A DNA stretch of 6,115 nucleotides from Verrucomicrobia subdivision 3 bacterium UBA7542. GTDB taxonomy: Bacteria; Verrucomicrobiota; Verrucomicrobiia; Limisphaerales; UBA11358. A program made the position numbers and the translations under genes. Location of the stretch: contig DLMG01000121.1 of NCBI GenBank assembly GCA_002479245.1, positions 1 to 6,115 on the forward strand, written 5' to 3'. Positions 1 to 4,003 of this stretch are shown here, one piece after another; positions within the stretch are counted from its first letter, which is position 1, and every line of letters begins with the position of its first letter. The notes under the pieces were generated by a model, which had not been told where the DNA came from, searched no databases, and saw nothing but the letters and a program-made list of their open reading frames with translations.

Positions 1-312
1 CTCTTGCAACTACATCGTTCCGGTTTAGGGGGCAATTGGAGCGGGTCCGTCACCTTCAAGGAAAACCACGAATTGATTGTGCGCGGGCCGTATCGTTTCG
101 TGCGCCACCCCATCTACACGGGCATCCTCCTCATGATCCTCGGCACGGCAATCATTAGCGGCCGGGCCGTCGCGTTTCTGGCCCTGATAATTGGTTTCCT
201 CATTTATTGGCAAAGACTGCGGCAGGAAGAAGCCTTGCTCACCAAACACTTTCCTGAAACCTATCCCGGTTACAAGTCACGCACCAAGGCCCTCATCCCA
301 TTTCTGTTTTAG
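1..312 (+). CDS. ICMT/PEMT-family membrane methyltransferase, C-terminal part (cut by window edge)
   Basis: The reading frame is open from base 1, so the gene begins outside the window and only the last 103 or so residues are seen; the TTG at 4 is not taken as the start. The segment carries the family signature GPYRFVRHPIY followed by a hydrophobic stretch (about ILLMILGTAII... to ...FLIYW), then an acidic pair (QEEALL) and a terminal ETYPGYKSRTKALIP motif. In isoprenylcysteine carboxyl methyltransferase (ICMT) and PEMT-like integral membrane enzymes these parts form the S-adenosylmethionine pocket and the C-terminal cap. Bacterial members rarely have a known substrate; lipid or small-molecule methylation is possible, and prenylated proteins are unlikely. 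The protein should sit in the inner membrane. A second member of the superfamily lies at 2868-3617, and both genes are followed within 20 bp by the same repeat module. Family assignment is secure; substrate unknown. Confidence 0.88.
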   Translation, partial: LLQLHRSGLGGNWSGSVTFKENHELIVRGPYRFVRHPIYTGILLMILGTAIISGRAVAFLALIIGFLIYWQRLRQEEALLTKHFPETYPGYKSRTKALIPFLF

Positions 313-330
313 CCGGAATGAATAGAAATT

Positions 331-450
331 CGGCGTCTCGTCATGGCGGATGGCGTTCCTCATCGCCGCATACGCGCCGTCGTTGATTTGGTTGCCGATG
401 CGCGATTTCTGGCTTTTGAGTTGAAACCAAAACCCGCCTTGTCGCGCCGA
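331..450. repeat. Composite dispersed repeat, modules A and B plus half of C (copy 1)
   Basis: Bases 331-381 match 3631-3681 at 49 of 51 positions (module A). Bases 395-428 match 3922-3955 exactly over 34 bp (module B). Bases 415-450 match 1066-1101 exactly over 36 bp, extending B into the start of a REP-like C unit (CTTGTCGCGCCGA). This copy appears uninterrupted, whereas the one after the second methyltransferase is split by extra sequence. It begins 18 bp after the stop codon at 312. Read on the minus strand, module A gives a protein-like string (DGAYAAM...) discussed in the findings, but no gene is called. Confidence 0.85.
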
Positions 451-540
451 CTTGTCTCGGCGAAACGGAGTGAAGACGGATGACCCAGATGGGGACGGTG
501 ATGGTGCCGCTCATCCTCACGGTAAGCGCCAGACACCGCT
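451..540. repeat. Composite dispersed repeat, modules C, D and E (copy 1)
   Basis: Bases 451-480 form a 30-bp C unit with arms CTTGTCTCGGCGAA and GAAGACGGA around a short variable centre. They run straight into module D (481-510, GACCCAGATGGGGACGGTG...). Bases 449-510 match 2773-2834 at 59 of 62 positions. The next bases (TCACGG...GCGCCAGACACCGCTC) are a diverged form of module E seen at 2841-2867. Open frames across it on both strands are treated as by-products of the repeat, because several frames are equally open and none has a start and ribosome site worth trusting. Confidence 0.8.
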
Positions 541-563
541 CCCGGCGTGCTGCAATAATCCCG

Positions 564-601
564 CTTGTCTCGCCGAATCCCGCAATGCGGGAGAAGGCGG
601 A
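564..601. repeat. REP-like C unit containing a 3-nt-loop hairpin
   Basis: The C arms (CTTGTCTCGCCGAA and GAAGGCGGA) surround a perfect TCCCGC-AAT-GCGGGA hairpin at 578-592 instead of the short centre seen at 451-480. The same core is found in the unit at 1180-1219. It lies just downstream of the stop codon of the minus-strand gene at 614-772, where a stem could also help end transcription. There is no clear U-tract, so a terminator is not called. Confidence 0.7.
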
Positions 602-613
602 CGTCGCGCCAGC

Positions 614-772
614 CTATGTGCTTTTCGTGCGGAATCCGCCCAGGAGATACGCGACAAGGCATATCGCCAGAATCAGGCCAATCCCGCTGCCGCCGATGAC
701 GGGACCTCCAAAGTAAAACCCACCGCCGCCGAACAAGAGAAGACAAACAAGTATGATTAATAATAGATTCAT
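614..772 (-). CDS. Tiny glycine-rich membrane protein, DUF3309-like
   Basis: This 52-residue gene lies inside repeat-rich DNA. The ATG at 772 is chosen rather than the upstream codon at 823, because the extra residues are hydrophilic, cross the hairpin at 804-825 and look like chance extension. The protein has two hydrophobic helices: residues 2-14 (LLLIILVCLLLF) and 31-44 (IGLILAICLVAYLL). They are separated by a glycine-rich turn (GGGGFYFGGPVIGGSG), and the protein ends with a short basic tail (FRTKST). This layout is typical of DUF3309 and similar small hydrophobic bacterial proteins of unknown function, often reported as stress-associated membrane peptides. No convincing Shine-Dalgarno sequence precedes the ATG. 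A perfect inverted repeat 32 bp upstream may control it. The sequence pattern is too ordered to be noise, but the family link is from memory of the pattern, not a search. Confidence 0.72.
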   Translation of the reverse strand: MNLLLIILVCLLLFGGGGFYFGGPVIGGSGIGLILAICLVAYLLGGFRTKST

Positions 773-803
773 GCCGGTAAGATAACACACCGCTGCACGG
801 TTG

Positions 804-825
804 CTATGGGGTCTTACCCCCATAG
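804..825. promoter_or_regulatory. Perfect inverted repeat upstream of the small membrane-protein gene (possible operator)
   Basis: CTATGGGG at 804-811 and CCCCATAG at 818-825 form an uninterrupted 8-bp palindrome with a 6-base centre (TCTTAC). It lies 32 bp upstream of the ATG at 772 on the minus strand, a position that suits a dimeric repressor or activator site. Its 6-nt centre and A/T ends differ from the 3-nt-loop hairpins of the surrounding repeats. A stem in the transcript leader is the alternative. No regulator is encoded nearby. Confidence 0.45.
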
Positions 826-844
826 GCGGAAATAGAAATCATTT

Positions 845-892
845 CACGCCGATGAGCCAGATGGGGACGGTGAGTCACGGCAGACGCCGCAA
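845..892. repeat. Modules D and E, shortened copy
   Basis: The stretch CACGCCGATGAGCCAGATGG continues into GGACGGTGA and then directly into TCACGG(C)AGACGCCGC. Compared with 479-535 and 2803-2862 it joins the start of D to E with the TGGTGCCGC part missing. This is an internal deletion relative to the other copies and shows the modules vary in length. Confidence 0.6.
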
Positions 893-1065
893 AATGGTTG
901 AGGGTTGTTGGTTGAGCCCCGAAGGCATTCGGGGTGCAGTTGAGGGTCACGAGACGCGTTACCCAAGAACCCAGACACCGGAGCCGGGGCGAAGCAGTTT
1001 CGACAGAACGATCCGAATTAACAGACTTCAATTCTGCATAATTCTGCTAAAAAAGCGCTCCCCAG
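893..1065. other. Intergenic DNA, no gene seen
   Basis: No convincing coding frame is present. It contains a perfect CCCCGAA-GGCA-TTCGGGG hairpin (917-934) and a short tandem duplication (ATTCTGCATA then ATTCTGCTAA, 1031-1050). The open frame at 801-1070 (+) is not believed because it is built mostly from repeat and hairpin sequence. Confidence 0.5.
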
Positions 1066-1118
1066 TTTGAGTTGAAACCAAAACCCGCCTTGTCGCGCCG
1101 AAATCAGATGAAGGCGGA
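1066..1118. repeat. Modules B (3' part) and C
   Basis: Bases 1066-1101 are identical to 415-450. The C unit that follows has a variable centre (ATCAGAT) and a right arm GAAGGCGGA. Here the outer arms pair perfectly (CCGCCTT at 1085-1091 with AAGGCGG at 1111-1117), showing the unit is an imperfect palindrome as expected of REP-like elements. Confidence 0.75.
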
Positions 1119-1141
1119 AGTTGGGGCAGGAATAATCATTG

Positions 1142-1156
1142 GCCGGATGCTCCGGC
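1142..1156. repeat. 3-nt-loop hairpin GCCGGA-TGC-TCCGGC
   Basis: This is a perfect 6-bp stem with a three-base loop in non-coding DNA between two C units. It has the same geometry as the hairpins at 578-592, 1194-1210, 1250-1264, 3712-3728 and 3737-3751 but a different stem sequence. Confidence 0.6.
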
Positions 1157-1179
1157 TCCAGCCAGGCTAGTCACGGCGA

Positions 1180-1236
1180 CTTGTCTCGGCGAAGTCCCGC
1201 AATGCGGGACGAAGACGGAAGCGTAGCGAAGACGGA
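1180..1236. repeat. REP-like C unit with hairpin core and duplicated right arm
   Basis: The arms CTTGTCTCGGCGAA and GAAGACGGA flank a perfect GTCCCGC-AAT-GCGGGAC hairpin (1194-1210). The right arm is then repeated (AGCGTAGCGAAGACGGA, to 1236). A further CGAGCA-ACC-TGCTCG hairpin follows at 1250-1264, and a degraded C-like sequence (CTTTGTCGCG...GAAACGGAG) lies at 1274-1300. Confidence 0.7.
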
Positions 1237-1445
1237 TCAGTTTTGGGGACGAGCAACCTGCTCGGGACACCGACTTTGTCGCGTGCTCGCGGAAACGGAG
1301 TTTATCGGAGCCCGCTCGCGATTCATCGGAGTTGGGGCAGTAAAGATTGGATTCGCCCTAGGATTCTGTGACAACGCAAAAGATTTAACGCAGAGCAATC
1401 AAGTCGTCGGAGACTGGGGCTGCGGAGAGCCGGGCTGTGGTGCTG

Positions 1446-2444
1446 TCACGTTGGAGTCGCTGGTTTCGGTGCTGCCGGCCTTAGTTGTTGGCGGACAATT
1501 TGAGGCGCCGGCATTGCCGCGAGCTGAACACCCTTGGCAAATGCTTTCCCGATATTGTTTGCCAGAAGTTTTATCATACCACCTGAATCGAACGACTGAG
1601 TAACGGTATGAAAAACCGAAAGGACGAGATCCTGTACATCTTGATCCTTTTCCAAAGGAACGATCTTCAAACCATGACTCGCGAGTTCATCGCGCGAAAT
1701 ATGGCGGCTATGAGTTTTAAATTTTTTGTGGTCGGCCAACCAACGCGCAATGGAACTGGATTTTGAAGCTTTCTTGGGATCATCTTTGAACATGTAAGTT
1801 TTAAGCCAGTTCTTGACCAGCTCTTTGGACAAAGCGGACGCGTTTTCGCACTGAACCAATATGTCGGGGCCATATTGCGCCAACATGGGAAACCAAGCCA
1901 CAGCCTTTTTAGGGTTTTGGCATTCCTCGATTGCCTGGTCAAACTGTTCGCGGACAGCATCAGCCGGAACAGCCCTTTGTCCCAAAGGAGTGTTCAGCAC
2001 GAATTGAGGATCAATCGGGCCCAAAAAAGAATGCTTGCCCAAAACAATCTCATCCGCCGAGCACGCGAGTATGGTTGCGGCTGACATGGCAGCTTGCGGA
2101 ACAATGACCCGTATGTTTTTGAATTTTGACCGTAAATAAAGCACGATGGCTTCGGCGGCGGCAGCCGAACCACCCGGACTGTGGAGAATCAAATCCAGAT
2201 TGGGCCGTTTAAGTCCGTGAATAACTTCCATCATCCCCTGCAAATCTTCTTCGGTGATGGAAAGGAGATCAGGCGAAACGCCTTGCATCAAGGGTTGAGT
2301 CCACCTTGTCGCATATAAAATTGTATCCCGGTCGGTTTTAGCCGAAAGCCCGGCAAGGAATTGGTTGAGCAGAATTCTGTCGGCCTGTTGTCCCTGTGCG
2401 AGGAGCGCGGTCCGTTGCTCCATTATTTCCCCCCACGTTGGCAT
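1446..2444 (-). CDS. SDH-family Clp-fold serine protease
   Basis: This 332-residue protein carries the ClpP/crotonase-fold core of the serine dehydrogenase proteinase (SDH) group, related to SppA and NfeD-type proteases. Visible motifs are LILHSPGGSAAAAEAI (residues 85-100, oxyanion loop), PQAAMSAATILACSADEI (116-133, with Ser121 as the likely nucleophile) and LGPIDPQF (141-148). A conserved-looking HSRHISRDEL...GLKIVPLE segment follows at 245-265 and may supply the histidine. There is no signal peptide and no clear membrane helix, so it is probably cytoplasmic or membrane-peripheral. The Ala/Pro-rich tail (after 307) looks disordered. The start at 2444 keeps the MPTWGEI leader; an ATG at 2423 has a better purine-rich site (GGGGGGA) and would remove seven residues. 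The 72-residue gene at 2459-2677 ends 14 bp upstream, so the two are probably cotranscribed. Substrates of this family are largely unknown. Confidence 0.88.
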   Translation of the reverse strand: MPTWGEIMEQRTALLAQGQQADRILLNQFLAGLSAKTDRDTILYATRWTQPLMQGVSPDLLSITEEDLQGMMEVIHGLKRPNLDLILHSPGGSAAAAEAIVLYLRSKFKNIRVIVPQAAMSAATILACSADEIVLGKHSFLGPIDPQFVLNTPLGQRAVPADAVREQFDQAIEECQNPKKAVAWFPMLAQYGPDILVQCENASALSKELVKNWLKTYMFKDDPKKASKSSSIARWLADHKKFKTHSRHISRDELASHGLKIVPLEKDQDVQDLVLSVFHTVTQSFDSGGMIKLLANNIGKAFAKGVQLAAMPAPQIVRQQLRPAAPKPATPT

Positions 2445-2458
2445 AATTGAGGTTGGTC

Positions 2459-2677
2459 TTAATTGACAGTCGAATGCGATGAAACCACCACGGGAGGCAT
2501 TGACGCGATTTGTCTTTGAATCTCTTGCAGCGAATTCATTGCCCGCAAATTGTCGTAGGCTTTGATTAAAGCGGACGCACCCGGCTGGCTCCTGACCTCT
2601 TCCAAGGTGTCGCGGAGCTGGTCAGCCCTGCTCTTAGGCATCTTTCTTGTGGGTTTTGTCATAGGTGGTTGCGTCAC
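2459..2677 (-). CDS. Small charged helical protein upstream of the SDH protease, function unknown
   Basis: This 72-residue frame uses GTG at 2677; an in-frame ATG at 2662 would give 67 residues. AAAGGAAA lies about 13 bases upstream of the GTG, a rather long spacing. The N-terminus is basic and polar (KPTRKMPKSRADQ). Residues 18-58 read as amphipathic helices with no helix breaker except around SQPGAS, and the tail (MPPVVVSSHSTVN) is short and hydrophobic. No signal peptide, membrane helix or DNA-binding motif can be recognised, and I do not know the family. It ends 14 bp before the protease gene on the same strand, so an operon is likely. A regulator, adaptor or substrate of the protease are all possible, but this is inference from position. 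Confidence that it is real comes from spacing, strand and protein-like composition. Confidence 0.62.
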   Translation of the reverse strand: MTQPPMTKPTRKMPKSRADQLRDTLEEVRSQPGASALIKAYDNLRAMNSLQEIQRQIASMPPVVVSSHSTVN

Positions 2678-2706
2678 TAGAATCTCGCGTTTCCTTTATT
2701 CAGTCA

Positions 2707-2736
2707 ACCGTAATATTACACACCGTAATATTACAC
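2707..2736. promoter_or_regulatory. Tandem palindromes upstream of the protease operon (possible operator)
   Basis: The 15-bp unit ACCGTAATATTACAC occurs twice with no gap (2707-2721 and 2722-2736). Each contains the perfect 10-bp palindrome GTAATATTAC (2710-2719 and 2725-2734). The site is AT-rich against its surroundings and begins 30 bp upstream of the GTG at 2677. Two dyads 15 bp apart would lie on opposite faces of the helix. This is the layout expected for cooperative binding of a small dimeric repressor over a promoter. A weak -35/-10 like pair (TGGTCA, then TAATAT on the minus strand) overlaps it. No regulator is recognised nearby unless the 72-residue protein is one. Confidence 0.55.
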
Positions 2737-2772
2737 ATTTATACACCATTGACCAGCGGCTCATTTCAGCGC

Positions 2773-2880
2773 GACTTGTCCCGGCGAAACGGAGTAAAGA
2801 CGGATGACCCAGATGGGAACGGTGATGGTGCCGCGCAATTTCACGGCCGACGCCAGACGCCGCGCTCTTGTCGCAGCGAA
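2773..2880. repeat. Composite dispersed repeat, modules C, D and E (copy 2)
   Basis: Bases 2773-2834 match 449-510 at 59 of 62 positions. They are followed by module E, where GACGCCAGA...CGCGCTCTTGTCGC (2849-2874) closely matches 5864-5890. The block ends with a partial C arm (CTTGTCGCAGCGAA). It overlaps the first codons of the long open frame of the methyltransferase at 2868, which bears on that gene's true start. Confidence 0.8.
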
Positions 2881-3617
2881 GCTACTGGCAACGCGGCGCC
2901 AAACATGGCAACCTTCGGCGATTGGAAAATCCACCAACCAAAAGTCTCCGGTCGCGGTTGATCGGCTGGGGTTTGGTCAGCCAGTTCGCGCTGGCGGTTT
3001 TTTTGTTTGTCCCCGGCACATTGAAATTCTGGCAGGGCTGGGCATTTATGGCCGTGAACTTCGCCGTCATGATTCTCTTTTGCGCTTATTTTTATAAACG
3101 CGATCCCCAATTCCTCGCCCGCCGGTTGCTGCGCAAGGAAAAAATCGGCGCGCAAAAATTCATCATGTTCCTTTTAAAAAATGTCTCCATTATTTCCTAT
3201 CTGTTGTGCGGTTTGGACAATCGCTTTGGCTGGTCGCGAACCTGTTTGGCGCCCGTGCCGTGGTGGCTGACGTCGCTGGCCTTGCTCCTCTATGCCGGAA
3301 GTTATCTTTTGTTGATTCCGGTTTGCAATGCCAACCGCTTCGCCGCGACCATCATTCAAGTCGAGGCCGGCCAGACCGTCGCCGACCATGGTCCTTACCG
3401 CCTCCTGCGCCATCCCCTGTATTCAGTCTCGCTCCTCCTTTGGCTCTGGTTGCCGCTGGCGCTCGGCTCGTTCGTCGCGCTGCCCGTGGTTGCGCTCATG
3501 GTCCCAATCCTCATTCTCCGATTGCTCAACGAGGAAAAATTTCTGCGGCGCGACCTGCCCGGCTATTCCGAATATTGCCAACGCACCCGCTACCGGCTTG
3601 TCCCGTCTGTCTGGTAA
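2868..3617 (+). CDS. ICMT/PEMT-family membrane methyltransferase (start codon uncertain)
   Basis: The longest frame is 249 residues from a TTG at 2868. Four or five hydrophobic segments are visible: about 31-50, 56-75, 97-114, 132-151 and 186-216. The methyltransferase signature GPYRLLRHPLY is at 175-185. The C-terminal NEEKFLRRDLPGYSEYC...YRLVPSVW block (221-249) is characteristic of the isoprenylcysteine carboxyl methyltransferase family. These motifs bind S-adenosylmethionine at the membrane; the substrate is unknown. The first 13 or so codons are made of repeat modules E and C, not gene sequence. Homology-like sequence seems to begin at SLRSRLIGWG (residue 26), yet no ATG or GTG exists in frame before residue 50. 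Other TTG starts are at 2922 and 2958, none with a ribosome site. Either a TTG start is used or repeat insertion has replaced the 5' end. Stop TAA at 3617. Confidence 0.85.
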   Translation: MSQRSYWQRGAKHGNLRRLENPPTKSLRSRLIGWGLVSQFALAVFLFVPGTLKFWQGWAFMAVNFAVMILFCAYFYKRDPQFLARRLLRKEKIGAQKFIMFLLKNVSIISYLLCGLDNRFGWSRTCLAPVPWWLTSLALLLYAGSYLLLIPVCNANRFAATIIQVEAGQTVADHGPYRLLRHPLYSVSLLLWLWLPLALGSFVALPVVALMVPILILRLLNEEKFLRRDLPGYSEYCQRTRYRLVPSVW

Positions 3618-3630
3618 GACAATAAAAGTC

Positions 3631-3681
3631 CGGCGTCTCGTCGTGGCGGATGGCGTTCATCATCGCCGCATACGCGCCGTC
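3631..3681. repeat. Module A, copy 2 (left part of an interrupted repeat)
   Basis: It matches 331-381 at 49 of 51 positions and starts 13 bp after the methyltransferase stop codon, mirroring copy 1, which starts 18 bp after the other methyltransferase. In copy 1 module B follows within about 13 bp; here B does not appear until 3922. Confidence 0.85.
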
Positions 3682-3921
3682 CGTGATGGATTTGAGCCAT
3701 TCGGGATTTGAGCCATTTGGGAAATGGCGAAAAGGATTTGCCAACGGCAAAGGCCGTGAGGCCGACTGAGCGGGAGCGACGAAGCCCACTGGCGAAAAGT
3801 TTGCTGGTCGCGAAAGCGACGAATCGTGAAGCAAGGAAAACCATTGGCAAGAGCGGGAGCTCCATTTGGGTTAAGCCAAAGGCCCGCGAGGGCCGAGCGA
3901 GCGGGCGCGAGCGAGTCAGTC
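3682..3921. repeat. Hairpin-dense insertion splitting the A-B repeat
   Basis: About 240 bp lie between module A and module B that are absent from copy 1. They open with a 16-bp tandem repeat (GGATTTGAGCCATTCG and GGATTTGAGCCATTTG, 3688-3719). Then comes a series of perfect short stems: GCCATTT-GGG-AAATGGC (3712-3728), TTTGCC-AAC-GGCAAA (3737-3751), GTCGC-GAAA-GCGAC (3807-3820) and GGCCC-GCGA-GGGCC (3881-3894). The last two loops are GNRA tetraloops. No credible coding frame crosses it. It could be a small non-autonomous element, a cluster of REP units or a structured RNA. Confidence 0.6.
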
Positions 3922-3955
3922 CCGATGCGCGATTTCTGGCTTTTGAGTTGAAACC
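3922..3955. repeat. Module B, copy 2 (right part of the interrupted repeat)
   Basis: It is identical to 395-428 over 34 bp. Identity stops after GTTGAAACC, where copy 1 continues into AAAACCCGCC and a C unit. Here the sequence changes to the region just downstream of the glycoside hydrolase gene. Confidence 0.85.
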
Positions 3956-4003
3956 TGCTTATTTCAATATCAAGAACTGGTTCGTTTCCGTTCAACGTCC
4001 AGT

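Larger units (their letters stand above)
1119..1340. repeat. About 210-bp segment bounded by 11-bp direct repeats
   Basis: AGTTGGGGCAG occurs at 1119-1129 and again at 1330-1340, enclosing the hairpins and C unit described separately. The direct repeats could mark insertion of the enclosed block with target duplication, or a recombination between like sequences. They are short enough for chance to be possible. No open frame inside is credible. Confidence 0.4.

Noticed and set aside
360..788. Open frame of 142 codons on the minus strand
   Set aside because: It runs through repeat modules and in another frame over the small membrane-protein gene, and is rich in Arg, Ser and His as expected for chance frames in this DNA.
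564..1300. Repeated units as a CRISPR array
   Set aside because: Spacing is irregular, units differ in length and centre, there are no uniform spacers and no cas genes.
1139..1603. Open frame of 154 codons on the plus strand
   Set aside because: Its first half is repeat DNA and its second half is antisense to the 3' end of the SDH protease gene; no protein-like pattern.
2711..2734. TAATATTAC, the nonanucleotide of geminivirus and other CRESS-DNA replication origins, occurs twice
   Set aside because: No Rep endonuclease or stem-loop context is present. The nine bases are part of a palindrome tandemly duplicated upstream of an operon, so an operator is more likely and the match is probably coincidence.
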